NCBI GenBank assembly: GCA_029582155.1
Contig: CM055907.1
Span: forward strand, 14,043,992 to 14,107,991
From: Panopea generosa
Taxonomy: Eukaryota > Mollusca > Bivalvia > Adapedonta > Hiatellidae
Direction of reading: 5' to 3'
DNA length: 64,000 nt
Shown here: positions 1-11,239 of the stretch, one piece after another
How positions within the stretch are numbered: position 1 is the first letter of the stretch
How the letters are laid out: each line of letters starts with the position of its first letter
The notes under the pieces: model-generated
Database searches by the model: none
What the model was told of the DNA's origin: nothing
The model's input: only the letters and a program-made list of their open reading frames with translations
Translations under genes and position numbers: made by a program

Positions 1-58
1 ATCGAACCCACGACCTCTCCTATCCTGGGTTCGATGCTCTACCACTGGACCACGCGCC
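1..58 (-). repeat. tRNA-derived SINE head, truncated by window edge
   Basis: Read on the minus strand this has a tRNA-like A box (TGGTCCAGTGGTAGAGC) and a B box (GGTCGTGGGTTCGAT). The layout matches the heads of the SINE copies at 63,680 and 52,580. The 3' part lies outside the window, so a functional tRNA cannot be excluded, but the anticodon arm does not pair cleanly. Confidence 0.6.
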
Positions 59-360
59 CCTTGTAAAATGAGATGATATAACTGAATATGTAGGTAGGAG
101 TTTATCTGGGTTTTTCATGCAATGGAGTTAAAACTAAGAATAACCAAATAGTTAAATGATTTTTCTTCATTTTGAAAGCAGATCAGTGCAAAAACAGAAT
201 GGAAAATGTTCATTCTGCAATGCTGCAAACTTGACCAACGCACAACGCACCATAACGCTTCTTTTTTGCTCTAAGTGTATGTTTTGAATATATATACATA
301 TTTTATATCGTGCGATAGGCCAAAGGCCCATCAGCATACAAACATAAAGTCATAAACATA

Positions 361-521
361 CAGTAAAACCTGTTTTAAGCAGCCAGTTGAGGTATGGAGC
401 AAAAATGGCCTTTTAAGACAGGTTATTGCTTAATACAGGTTAATTTGCTCTGAAAGGACATAAATGGGAAATAGCAAAGGTGGCTGCTTAATAGAGGTGG
501 CCGTTTACACAGGTTTGGCTG
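361..521. mobile_element. 161-bp MITE, CAG...CTG ends, TA target duplication
   Basis: The ends are imperfect inverted repeats: CAGTAAAACCTGTTTTAAGC on the left and, read in reverse complement, CAGCCAAACCTGTGTAAACG on the right. A TA dinucleotide flanks both sides (359-360 and 522-523). There is no coding capacity. CAG termini with a TA duplication fit non-autonomous Tc1/mariner-superfamily elements of pogo/Tigger type; the family name is inference. A related fragment lies at 32,163-32,251. Confidence 0.6.
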
Positions 522-674
522 TACATGTAATACAAACAAGTAATCCTAGGCATCGCTGTACCGTATTCACACACTGATCATTAATAAACTAAAATTCAAA
601 CCATAAACAAAACAAAAAATATTAATGTTGAGTTGATATTGATTTTATTGTGGTTTTACGTCTTTTTCAATAAG

Positions 675-676
<2 letters not shown>

Positions 677-720
<44 letters not shown>
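677..720. repeat. (TA)n microsatellite
   Basis: About 22 TA dinucleotides, nearly pure. The surrounding 524-840 stretch holds nothing else that I recognise. Confidence 0.95.
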
Positions 721-721
<1 letters not shown>

Positions 722-840
722 CCAGTTTTCTTGATGGGGAATATTCTAGATGTATATACTTGGATTCGTAAAGAACCACCGTTCTGTGACCTGTAACTAA
801 TAACAATATTTCTCATATATAGTGTGGATCTAGCTGGGTT

Positions 841-915
841 GGAGCACATGACTTCGAACGGTGAGACGTAAGTGATATTGAGACGGCGTCTGAGACCACT
901 GGGTCACGGAGGGCC
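841..915 (-). repeat. tRNA-derived SINE head (family D)
   Basis: On the minus strand an A-box-like TCCGTGACCCAGTGGTCTCA and a B-box-like ACCGTTCGAAGTC are spaced as in a tRNA with a long variable region. It resembles the head at 61,337. No clear body follows. Confidence 0.5.
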
Positions 916-991
916 GCAGTTGATATTCTAAATAATATACAGCAATATAAACTTTAAAAAATCTGAAAACATTCCAAATTCTTCTCACCAG

Positions 992-1215
992 TGGGCGGGT
1001 ATGGATACGGACTCGTGGTCACGGGCGGCCTTGATACACCCGAGAGAGCGAGCTTTGGTGTCAGCGCTGCTGATACATCAGGGGCGGGGCTCGTAATCGG
1101 CATCGCCGAACTAGGGTCAAAGGGTGTCGTTGTAGAAAAGGCAGCAGTAAACGGGGTTACAGAGTTGCAACCTGGTCACAGTACCTACACAAAAGTTGAT
1201 ATTATAAAGCCTTGA
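992..1215 (+). CDS. Probable 3'-terminal exon of an unidentified gene
   Basis: A pyrimidine-rich tract ending in CTCACCAG precedes an open frame that runs to a TGA at 1213-1215. The exon is entered in phase 1 (TG completes a codon from an upstream exon) and encodes about 74 residues. The product starts with a glycine-rich GGYGYGLVVTGG, continues with a hydrophobic AGLVIGIAELGSKGVVVEKA stretch and ends in TYTKVDIIKP. It looks like alternating beta strands. GC content is clearly higher than in the flanks and codon use looks protein-like. The rest of the gene would lie to the left of the window. There is no obvious AATAAA close downstream. I do not recognise the family, and a non-genic GC-rich fragment remains possible. 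Confidence 0.5.
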
Positions 1216-1552
1216 TATAGACATGATATTCATTTTGATAATATTTATCTCTATAGATCTAGAGGTCGAAAGTTGTATTTTTCTTACCCGGAAACCACAC
1301 ATCTTGTCGCACTACGTATAGATTAGAAGTTATATTGAATTTTTCTTCAAACCGGCTTTAATGTTGATCTACTTTCTCGTTCCTTGAGACATTTATTGAC
1401 TGAGGAAGTAGGTCAACATCTACTGACGGTCATAACATTTTATATAAAATGGATGCTCTATTTTGAAAAAATCTGAGCGATTGCGTTGGCTTAGAAAGTA
1501 GACAACGCTGGACATTGTTAGTATGGGTTATCTACAAATCTTACTGTTATGC
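1216..1552. other. No feature seen
   Basis: AT-rich sequence with no splice-compatible ORF or repeat that I recognise. It may be 3' UTR and flank of the exon ending at 1,215. Confidence 0.5.
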
Positions 1553-1830
1553 CGGGCCCGATTAGGACAGTCGGTAGCGCGTCTGACTATCAATCAAGGG
1601 GTCGTGAGTTCGAATCCCCGCAAGTCAATAGTGTCCGTGATTATTGATATACAACACTGTGTATCATTGTCATTTGTCTCTCACCACTGATTTAAGTGGG
1701 AAAGTTAATAGTTACTTGCGAAGATGGGGTGTGCTTGAGTACTGGTTAACCTTTCATGATCCCAGAAAACAGTTGTTAGGTTAACTGACCGTCTGTTAGT
1801 CCTCGATGGCAAAAAATTATGCTAAATATG

Positions 1831-1889
<59 letters not shown>
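1553..1889 (+). repeat. SINE family A copy with (AATC)n tail
   Basis: The tRNA-like head has an A box (AGTCGGTAGCGCGTCTGACT) and a B box (GTGAGTTCGAATCCCC). The body is shared with copies at 10,473, 32,687, 53,133 and, inverted, 38,522: diagnostic pieces are TTTGTCTCTCACC, ACTGATTTAAGTGG, GATCCC, TAGGTTAACTGA and CCTCGATGGCA. The element ends in about 14 AATC units (1,831-1,889), a simple tail typical of LINE-mobilised SINEs. Confidence 0.85.
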
Positions 1890-2767
1890 CTAACTGTTAT
1901 GTTACTAAAATCGTGCAGTTTTAAATTGAATCCAACATCATGTTTCATACCTCAATATCTAAATTATCAAGCCTAAATAATCGACTTGACGCGAGCTGTC
2001 AATGCAACATGTCCATAATCCAATCAGCGATCAACACTGGTTGCTATGCCGGTATTTTCCTTAGACAAGCTCACGGTCTCTAAGTAAAAACTGTATTCCC
2101 ATGATTGTATTTACTTGAACAAACAAGGTCACGTGACCCGAGGGCGACGCGATTGTCGTTCTTGTATCAGGTCAAATTGTGTTTCACACATAACAAGACA
2201 ATAGGGGATGCTGATATTAATATATCACCATCCTTCCTATACATGCAGATTACAGATATAGATACGATTGTTGATTGTATTGGGTTCTCGGAAAAAGTAT
2301 CACTGTCAAGTTTTATAGCATAAATGTCTGTTTATAGTAATTATTTTAAGAAGAGGTAATAAACTCTATTTTGTACGCTATTATTATACAATATTATACC
2401 AGATATAAGTTTTAAAAGGTAATTCATCATAAAAAGATGAATGATACAATTATAATCAATGAGTGAAATATTAATCATTGATCATGAATTGGACACCATT
2501 TTAAAGTAGGTGTTTTCCTGAATATAAAAGTAAGAGTTTTTATGGTTCAGGTAAGGGCGGTTTACTTTTCGTAATACAGCAATACCATAAATCTTTTATT
2601 TTTCGACGCAAGTTGCAAGAAGTCTGCTTGAGATTTTGAGCGTCAAAGTGTACGTGAAACCTCGGGGGAGCTTGATTGCGTTGGGGGCAGAGAGCACTGC
2701 GACAAAAATTCTTTCTAGCGATAGGCTTTTGGAAGGCTTGTGTTTGAAACTCATATGAATAATTATT
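1890..2767. other. No feature seen
   Basis: AT-rich intergenic DNA. Short ORFs on both strands overlap one another and lack coding character. Confidence 0.5.
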
Positions 2768-3018
2768 ATGCTGGAACTGGGTGATTCTTTCATGCACAAT
2801 AGTTTAATCTGATGTTATTAGTTTGAAACCGTTCTCAAACAATAACTTTATTTTCGTGCTGAAACTTGGCTTTGTTTCATGCGCTTTAGTTTAGTTTGAA
2901 GGCTAAGGTTTGATACAGTCTTCAAACATATAGGTGTACTTTTATGCTGGAACTGAGCAGTGTTCCAGACATACAGTTTTGGTTTGAGTTTGAAACAATT
3001 CTCAAACATATGCTGTCC
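2768..3018. repeat. Degenerate ~85-95-bp tandem repeat, three copies
   Basis: Three diverged units each carry a TGCTGGAACTG-like start and a GTTTGAAAC...CTCAAACA end (around 2,768, 2,855 and 2,942). The overlapping minus-strand ORFs are a by-product of the repeat. Confidence 0.5.
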
Positions 3019-3566
3019 AGACACGTCTGAACAACTGGTCTTATTATTTAAATAGTGTTGAACAACAGAAAGTTCAACTCTGCAGGGTTTACTAATCATG
3101 AGGCAAGAAGCCTGGGGAAAACTTATATATTATTTAGTTTGAACAAAATTATTTAACATAGTTTCAAGCTAGGCTGTTTCACAGCTTAATCCAGTGAAGA
3201 CACAGTCGCCTTATAGAAGATCCTGTTTTAAGTTCAAGATGCTCACCCAACATCTTGACAATCACTATTAGATCTTTAATTGGAAAATCCTCCGGAATTA
3301 AATACTCATTGTAATTCAGCGGCTTGTGCATTTATACAGAAATGATTCGCTTCATGTCATGATAATACATCTGACTATTTATTTTCATGAAACCGTATTA
3401 AGGCTTTCTGTACAAATTAATAGCAAACACAATGCATTAGAACTGTTTTATTTATTGATATAGGTATCAAATTCATAACTAGCTAAATTAAAAATATTAA
3501 AATTTACATGTTCTCTCAGCTTAATTGCTACACTAGAGATTGACATTTTCTCATGAGTAAAGACTT
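3019..3566. other. No feature seen
   Basis: AT-rich sequence with no gene, RNA or repeat recognised. Confidence 0.5.
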
Positions 3567-3856
3567 GTTGCTTGTATCGTGTTTAGTTCGCTTTCAACAA
3601 TGTTTCAGTCATATAGCAATGGTGTCTTCTTGAGACAGTATTCTAAACGAGGCCACGCTGGGGTATCCTACCGCAGACACATGTTATGATACCCCACCCA
3701 GTCACATTATACTGATACCGGGTCGATCAGACCTAGAACTATCATCCAAATGCTGAGCACCAAGTGAGGAAGCTTCTAGTGCCATTTTTCAAGTCTTTGG
3801 TATGACCTGACCGGGGACTGTACCCACGATCTTTCACATGCGGTTAGATTATAGAG
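3567..3856 (-). repeat. SINE family B copy, 5' truncated head
   Basis: On the minus strand the B box GATCGTGGGTACAGTCCCCG is followed by the family body: CACTAGAAGCTTCCTC, TCTAGGTCTG, CAGTATAATGTGACTGGGTG, GTGTCTGCGG and ACTGTCTCAAGAAGACACC. It ends in GCGAACTAAACACGATACAA. The A-box half is degraded. Related copies are at 38,130, 52,580 and 63,680. Confidence 0.85.
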
Positions 3857-3954
3857 ATCTTAAAATAGCCCCATCTTAACATTGCTGGTTGCTGTACTTG
3901 GTTCCCGGTAACTAGCAGTAACGCCGGGTCCCATATCTGGTTGTGACTCAGAAG

Positions 3955-4190
3955 CACATAGCAGAACGAAAACTGTTGCTTCTGGTAGCAAAACAGCAGA
4001 AAAATAAAAACCATTCTGCTATCAGACTGGCAGAATAAATCTATTTCATTTTGCTATTCTCTAGACAGAATAAAAACATTGTACCATTCCGCTATTGTTC
4101 TAGTAGAATGATTTTTTGTCATTCCGCCATTCTGTTAGAAGAACAATTATCTGTGATTTAGATATTCTGCTGCAAATATGATTTTATTCA
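3955..4190. repeat. Degenerate ~37-bp tandem repeat
   Basis: Four or five diverged units alternate AGCAGAATAAAA-like and CATTCTGCTATT-like segments, so each unit is also weakly palindromic (GCAGAA/TTCTGC). Confidence 0.5.
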
Positions 4191-4346
4191 TTCGGCCAGC
4201 ACGGTTTTCAATCTGCTTTTCTTCTGACCGAGCCGTTGTGATGTTTGCATTTCTGCATCGGTACAGATCTGTCCCGACCCGACTTTCTGTAACAGTAGTT
4301 AAAATTTTGTGTTTTGGATAGAATTAACCCGCACCCCCCACATTCA

Positions 4347-4376
4347 CCCCCCCCCCCCCCACACACACACACACAC
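4347..4376. repeat. Poly-C followed by (AC)n
   Basis: A 14-bp C run passes directly into eight AC units. The minus-strand glycine-rich ORF across it is an artefact. Confidence 0.9.
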
Positions 4377-4574
4377 CTCCCCACCCCCGCAAACAACCTC
4401 TCTTTTTCTGTTTAAGACTGTTTCATAGTTAGTATGCAGGATGAAAATGTATATGTTCCGATTTATTTTGCAATTAAAGTATAAATTTTTATACATTATT
4501 AATGTCTTTGGCTTGTAACCACAAGATATAGTTTTGTTAAAAACGAGGAATAATCTACGGTGTTTTTTGGGCGA

Positions 4575-4660
4575 ATTTACTACTATAAAATTAATAAAAG
4601 TTGAAACAACGAAAGAACGAAACTACGATGGTGAAAAGTCGAAACAACGATGGTGAAATG
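4575..4660 (+). repeat. GAAAC-ACGATGGTGAAA repeat fragment
   Basis: The motif GAAACAACGATGGTGAAA recurs twice with variants. It matches the arms of the hairpin repeat at 14,527-14,632, so it is a dispersed repeat. It sits about 50 bp before the 55-bp array. Confidence 0.5.
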
Positions 4661-4712
4661 TAAATTGGATTCATTAAAGTCGGGCTTAATGCCAAAGGCA
4701 AAACCGTGCTCA

Positions 4713-7700
4713 TGTCGCTTTGATCAATGTTTGCAGAGTTGGTCACCGTATCAGATAGCCGTGTTTATGTCGCCGTGGTCGATGTTTGCAGAGTTGGTCA
4801 CCGTATCACATAGCCGTGCTTATGTCGCCGTGGTCGATGTTTGCAGAGTTGGTCACCGTATCACATAGCTGTGCTTAAGTCGCCGTGGTCGATGTTTGCA
4901 GAGTTGGTCACCGTATCAGAAATCCGTGCTTATTTCGCCGTGATCGGTGGTCAATGTTTGCAGAGTTGGTCATCGTATCACATAGCCGTGCTTATGTCGC
5001 CGTGATCTATGTTTTCAGAGTTGGTCACCGTATCACGTAGCCGTGCTTATGTCGCCGTAGTCAATGTTTGCAGAGTTGGTCACCGTATCACATAGCCGTG
5101 CTTATGTCGCCGTGATCAATGTTTGCAGAGTTGGTCACCGTATCAAATAGCCGTGTTTATGTCGCCGTGATCGATGTTTGCAGAGTTGGTCACAGTGTCA
5201 CATAGCCGTGCCTATGTCGCCGTGGTCGATGTTTGCAGAGTTGGTCACCGTATCACATAGCTGTGCTTAAGTCGCCGTGATCGATGTTTGCAGAGTTGGT
5301 CACCGTATCAGAAATCCGTGCTTATTTCGCCGTGATCGGTGGTCAATGTTTGCAGAGTTGGTCATCGTATCACATAGCCGTGCTTATGTTGCCGTGATCA
5401 ATGTTTGCAGAGTTGGTCACCGTATCACGTAGCCGTGCTTATGTCGCCGTGGTCAATGTTTGCAGAGTTGGTCACCGTATCACGTAGCCGTGCTTATGTC
5501 GCCGTGATCAATGTTTGCAGAGTTGGTCACCGTATCAAATAGCCGTGTTTATGTCGCCGTGATCGATGTTTGCAGAGTTGGTCACAGTGTCACATAGCCG
5601 TGCCTCTGTCGCCGTGGACGATGTTTGCAGAGTTGGTCACCGTATTACATAGCTATGCTTAAGTCGCCGTGATCGATGTTTGCAGAGTTGGTCACCGTAT
5701 CAGAAATCCGTGCTTATTTCGCCGTGATCGGTGGTCAATGTTTGCAGAGTTGGTCATCGTATCACATAGCCGTGCTTATGTCGCCGTGATCAATGTTTGC
5801 AGAGTTGGTCACCGTATCACGTAGCCGTGCTTATGTCGCCGTGGTCAATGTTTGCAGAGTTGGTCACCGTATCACGTAGCCGTGCTTATGTCGCCGTGGT
5901 CAATGTTTGCAGAGTTGGTCACTGTATCACATAGCCGTGCTTATGTCGCCGTTGTCGATGTTTGCAGAAATGGTCACCGTATCACATAGCCGTGCTTATG
6001 TCGCCGTGATCAATGTTTGCAGAGTTGGTCACCGTATCAAATAGAAGTGTTTATGTCGCCGTGATCGATGTTTTCAGAGTTGGTCACAGTGTCACATAGC
6101 CGTGCGTATGTCGCCGTGATCTATGTTTGCAGAGTTGGTCACCGTATCACATCATAGCCGTACGTATGTCGCCGTGATCAATGTTTGCAGAGTTGGTCAC
6201 CGTATCACATAGCCGTGCTTATGTCGCCGTGATCAATGTTTGCATAGTTGGTCACCGTATCACATATCCGTGCTTATGTCGCCGTGATAAATGTTTGCAG
6301 AGCTGGTCACCGTATATCATAGCCGTGCTCATGTCGCCGTGATCAATGTTTTCAGAGTTGGTCACCGTATCACATAGCCGTGCTTATGTCGCTGTGGTCA
6401 ATGTTTGCAGAGTTGGTCACCGTATCACATAGCCGTGGTTATGTCGCCGTGATCGATGTTTCCAGAGTTGGTCACTGTATCACATAGCCGTGCTTATGTC
6501 GCCGTTGTCGATGTTTGCAGAAATGGTCACCGTATCACATAGCCGTGCTCATGTCGCCGTGGTCGATGTTTGCAAAGTTGGTCACCGTATCACATGGCCG
6601 TGCTGATGTCGCCGTGATCGGAGGTCAATGTTTGCAGAGTTGGTCACCGTATCACATAGCCGTGCTTATGTCGCCATGATCGGAGGTCGATGTTTGCAGA
6701 GTTGGTCACCGTATCACATAGCCGTGCTTATGTCGCCGTAATCAATGTTTGCAGAGTTAGTCACAGTGTCACATAGCCGTGCCTATGTCGCCGCGATCTA
6801 TGTTTGCAGAGTTGGTCACCGTATCACATCATAGCCGTACGTATGTCGCCGTGATCAATGTTTGCAGAGTTGGTCACCGTATCACATAGCCGTGCTTATG
6901 TTGCCGTGATCAATGTTTGCAGAGTTGGTCACCGTATCACATAGCCGTGCTTATGTCGCTGTGGTCAATGTTTGCAGAGTTGGTCACCGTATCACATACC
7001 CGTACTTATGTCGCCGTGATCGATGTTTCCAGAGTTGGTCACTGTATCACATAGCCGTGCTTATGTCGCCGTGGTCGATGTTTGCAGAAATGGTCACCGT
7101 ATCACATAGCCGTGCTTATGTCGCCGTGGTCGATGTTTGCAAAGTTGGTCACCGTATCACATGGCCGTGTTTATGTCGCCGTGATCGGAGGTCAATGTTT
7201 GCAGAGTTGGTCACCGTATCACATAGCCGTGCGTATGTCGCCTTGATCGGACGTCGATGTTTGCAGAGTTGGTCACCGTATCACATAGCCGTGATTATGT
7301 CGCCGTAATCAATGTTTGCAGAGTTGGTCACCGTATCACATAGCCGTGCTTATTTTGCCGTGATCAATGTTTGCAGAGTTGGTCACCGTATCACATAGCC
7401 GTGCTTATGTCGCTGTGGTCAATGTTTGCAGAGTTGGTCACCGTATCACATACCCGTACTTATGTCGCCGTGATCGATGTTTCCAGAGTTGGTCACTGTA
7501 TCACATAGCCGTGCTTATGTCGCCGTGGTCGATGTTTGCAGAAATGGTCACCGTATCACATAGCCGTGCTTATGTCGCCGTGGTCGATGTTTGCAAAGTT
7601 GGTCACCGTATCACATGGCCGTGTTTATGTCGCCGTGATCGGAGGTCAATGTTTGCAGAGTTGGTCACCGTATCACATAGCCGTGCGTATGTCGCCTTGA

Positions 7701-8297
7701 TCGGACGTCAATGTTTGCAGAGTTGGTCACCGTATCACATAGCCGTGATTATGTCGCCGTAATCAATGTTTGCAGAGTTGGTCACCATATCACATAGCCG
7801 TGCTTATGTTGCAATGATCGATGTTTGCAGAATTGGGCACCGTATCACATAGCCGTGCTTATGTCGCCGTGATCGATGTTTGCAGAGTTTATCACTGTAT
7901 CACATAGCCGTGCTTATGTCGCCGTGGTCGATGTCGGCAGAGTTGGTCACCGTATCACATAGCCATTCTTATGTCGCCGTGGTCGATGTTTGCAGAGTTG
8001 GTCACCGTATCACATAGCCGTGCTAATGTCGCCGTGGTCGATGTTTGCAGAGTTGGTCACAGTATCACATAGCCAATCTTATGTCGCCGTGGTCGATGTT
8101 TGCAGAGTTGGTCACCATATCACATAGCCGTGCTTATTTCGCTGTGATCGGTGGTCAATGTTTGCAGAGTTGGTCATCGTATCATATAGTCGTGCTTATG
8201 TCGCCGTGATCAATGTTTGCAGAGTTGGTCACCGTATCACAGAGCCGTGCTTATGTCACCGTGATCAAAGTTTGCAGAGTTGGTCACCGTATCACAA
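4713..8297. repeat. 55-bp minisatellite array with higher-order units
   Basis: About 64 tandem copies of a 55-bp monomer built around ATGTTTGCAGAGTTGGTCAC, CGTATCACATAGCCGTGC and TTATGTCGCCGTG. A minority of monomers carry a 7-bp insert (GGTGGTC or GGAGGTC), giving 62 bp. These longer monomers mark higher-order units: TATCAGAAATCCG recurs at 4,914, 5,306 and 5,698 (period 392 = 6x55 + 62), and the block 6,913-7,308 is repeated almost exactly at 7,367-7,762 (period 454 = 6x55 + 2x62). Because 55 is 1 mod 3, long stop-free runs cycle through three peptide frames; the 131-residue ORFs here are artefacts. Confidence 0.97.
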
Positions 8298-9179
8298 GCA
8301 TGTATTTTATATATGCAAGCAGAAACAAACAATAAACACATATTATGGACATTGTGCTTGTACTATGCCATTTAAAACAATCACAATATAAACCAAACGC
8401 CACAGTGATATCAATCAATTTAGGAAGATGTATGAATATTCATCAAAGTTCGTCTATCAGTACTCTCGAGCACTAGTACTTTGATTAATGTTTAAGAAAG
8501 TTTTGAAGAGAGACATACAAAACGTATCGAGTTACAACTTTCTTATGATTATGCATGGGCTATACCTACCTGTATCACGGGTTCCGGAAGTTGTTGACAG
8601 TCTGCAACACCTGTCTTAATATTGCACGTGCATGCTTTACCGTGCTGCTGTGCTAGTTTTGATGGTTCAGACTTCTCAAACAGACTTTCTCCGACTGGAA
8701 TCCTTTTCAAATTAAATAAAGATAATTTTCTGTATACTATACGAGTCAGGTACATAAAAGACACCCAGTATTGTTTAGAAACAGCGTTGGAAGCATTCAT
8801 ATATTTTGAAATAACTTCTAATATGCCTTTTTATGTTCGATTAAACTTTCAGCATTTCTCGATATAGGAATTTTGAAACATAGTTCATTTGACACACATT
8901 TTAACAAATTTCTGACCCACGAACACTGCACCTCACCCGCAGTATTCTTTCAAAATTTGTTTCATCAAAATTTTGCATTGAAAACCCACCAAAATCATAA
9001 TTTTTATGATAATTCAAAATATTCAAAATGTTCAACTGATACACATTTGTGTTTATTTTTTACTCCATTAATTGTGGTCACAAAATACAAAACAAAACAC
9101 ACAACAAAACAAGAACCCCAATCACTTATGTATGTATATACATATCACTTAATCATAATCTATAACTATAATGATGGAA
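8298..9179. other. No feature seen
   Basis: AT-rich DNA following the 55-bp array. The 156-residue open frame at 8,873-9,343 runs into the SINE and MITE at its end and has no domain or splice support. Confidence 0.5.
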
Positions 9180-9180
9180 G

Positions 9181-9594
9181 CGTGGCGGTGGTGCAGTGGA
9201 TAGCGTTGGCCGCTCATGATAGACGGTTAGTCTTGATTATATGCGACGCTTGCTTTTCTAAAAGACAAACGTCTTGGCAAGTTCTGCCGAGAATTAAAAT
9301 AATTTTTATTAGCGAAAATCGAATAACGTTGTTATCTGATTGATTCAAACAATCGGATTATCTCGGAGATTTCTATAGTATTTAAAAAGAGTATCGTTTG
9401 GATGTTTATTTTTATATTAATTATTTTTATATTATTAGATATTTTCTATGACACAGATCTTGTACAAGATAACTACAAAGACTTCCGTCCGAATCCTAGC
9501 GTTTCTTCTGCACAACTTGTTTGTCTTGTAAAAAAGCAAGCGTCGCGTATGATCAAGACTTGCTAGACGGTGCGAGTTCGATCTCCAGCTTGAA
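9181..9594 (+). repeat. tRNA-derived SINE (family C), split by a MITE
   Basis: The two halves are 9,181-9,227 (A box GGTGGTGCAGTGGATAGCG) and 9,572-9,594 (B box GCGAGTTCGATCTCC). With the 9,228-9,571 segment set aside they form one tRNA-like head of normal spacing. A second, uninterrupted family C head is at 37,951-38,018 on the minus strand. Confidence 0.7.
9228..9563. mobile_element. 336-bp hAT-like MITE with 8-bp target duplication
   Basis: Long terminal inverted repeats of about 55 bp: the left end reads AGTCTTGATTATATGCGACG and the right end, in reverse complement, AGTCTTGATCATACGCGACG. The similarity continues through AAAAGCAAGCGTCG and GTTTGTCTT. The 8-bp sequence TAGACGGT flanks both sides (9,220-9,227 and 9,564-9,571). 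There is no ORF of note inside. An 8-bp duplication fits the hAT superfamily; assignment beyond that is not possible from the sequence. The ~85-90% TIR identity suggests a moderately old insertion. Confidence 0.8.
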
Positions 9595-9675
9595 ACAATG
9601 GCCTCTCAAATACAATATTCAGCAGTGCTTTTAGCTTTCAATTGACTTCTCGATCGAGCGTATATAAATCGATGG

Positions 9676-10289
9676 TGCTGGTGATGACGATGATGATACT
9701 TAAAATAATTATGATAACTAAGGTGATGATAACATGATTATGATGTCGGTGATGATAATGATGATGATGATGATGATAACATTTTACCATAGTCTGCTCA
9801 GTATATTCTTTGCTTATCGTTATTGTTGTCTTTCTTTAAATTATGTAAAATATTCACAATAGCCATATGTAAACTGAGATGATGATGATGATGTTGATGA
9901 TGTTGATGATGATGACGTTGATGATGATGATGGTGATGATGATGATAATAATAACAACAAACATGATGATGATGCTGATGATAATGATTTTGATAATGAT
10001 GATGATGATGATGATAATAATGATGATAATGGTTATTGATGATAGTTATTAATGATGATGTTGATGATGATGATGATAATGGTGATGATGATGATTATAA
10101 TGATGATGATGATGATGATGGTGATGATAATAATGATAATGATGATGATGTTTATTGATGATGTTGTGATGATTATGATGCTTCTGCTGCTGCTGCTGAT
10201 GATGATGATGATAATAATGATGCTGTTGATGGTTATTGATGATGATGATGATGATGATGATGATAATGATAATGATGATAATGATGATG
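9676..10289. repeat. GAT/ATG trinucleotide microsatellite tract
   Basis: Imperfect (GAT)n with interspersed GATAAT and GCT units, broken by about 95 bp of non-repeat at 9,782-9,877. The overlapping poly-Met/poly-Asp (+) and poly-His (-) ORFs at 10,049-10,315 are translations of the microsatellite. Confidence 0.95.
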
Positions 10290-10472
10290 GGGTCTACTAA
10301 TTTACTTACTGCCACAATTGTACAAAGTGTCAGGCTGTTTTACAAAGAAATCAACATGTCCATTCACTGATTCATCAAAACATCCACACAAACCGTCTGT
10401 ATCCCTATAACCAAACAGAGGGTTGAAGAACAAAACTATTGCTTTGCGTGTAGTTATACATGGAGAGCCAGT

Positions 10473-10745
10473 CGGGTCCGGTTAGCTTAGTCGGTAGCGC
10501 GTCTGACACTCCAGGGGTCGTGAATTCGAACCCCATCTGTGGTGATTGATATAAAACATTGAATCTCAATGCCATTTGTCTCTCACCGCTGATTCAAGTG
10601 AAAAAGTTATCATTTACTGGCGGTGATAGATGCACTCAAATACTGGCTAACCTCCAAGGTTGCCCGGAAAGAGAGATCAGTTTAACTAATCGTCTTTTAG
10701 CACCCGATGGCATAAAATTAAGCTAAATTATTCAAACAAACAAAA
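10473..10745 (+). repeat. SINE family A copy
   Basis: The head is GTCGGGTCCGG...AGTCGGTAGCGCGTCTGACA with B box GTGAATTCGAACCCC. The body matches the 1,553 copy and ends in GCTAAATTATTCAAACAAAC. Confidence 0.85.
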
Positions 10746-11237
10746 CGAGGAGAGGCCCGTTGGATGGGTGTTATGAATAATAGTATAAGGACATGGCTGA
10801 GGTTTTTAAGGTGTATTTATCAAACAGTATGTTGGTTAGATCGGAATGTTGTCTGTTTCTATTTTAAACTTCAAATCTTTTAGAAATGAAACTATATTTT
10901 TACGATAATTAGGCAAAAATTGTGAATCTCAAAAACGTAACGCACGGTTAAGCTGATAGTGCTTTGAACTACTGGGTGCAAATACCAGAAGACCAAATTC
11001 GGTAGTATTAGTAGTATTTTAGAATATGCATTTGACCCTATTCTTTTCTTCTCATTTATCTTCATTTCGTCATATTTGTCTTTTTTTTATTTATTTACCG
11101 TCTCTAAATTTTAAATATAACATGACATCCTCTTTAGTGTAGTTTGTATTTACGAATCTACACATATTTCCATTTAAATTTGACGGCCGTGGAAATAACT
11201 AAAATACCAGTATATCTATCCAAAATTGGTAAGTCAC
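10746..11237. other. No feature seen
   Basis: AT-rich DNA between the SINE and the foldback element, with no supported feature. Confidence 0.5.
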
Positions 11238-11239
11238 TA

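Noticed and set aside
6913-7762. Two near-identical 131-residue ORFs
   Set aside because: Copies of a 454-bp higher-order unit of the 55-bp array; the peptide cycles through three frames of the same monomer.
10049-10315. Poly-His/poly-Asn and poly-Met/poly-Asp proteins
   Set aside because: Direct translation of the GAT microsatellite on opposite strands.
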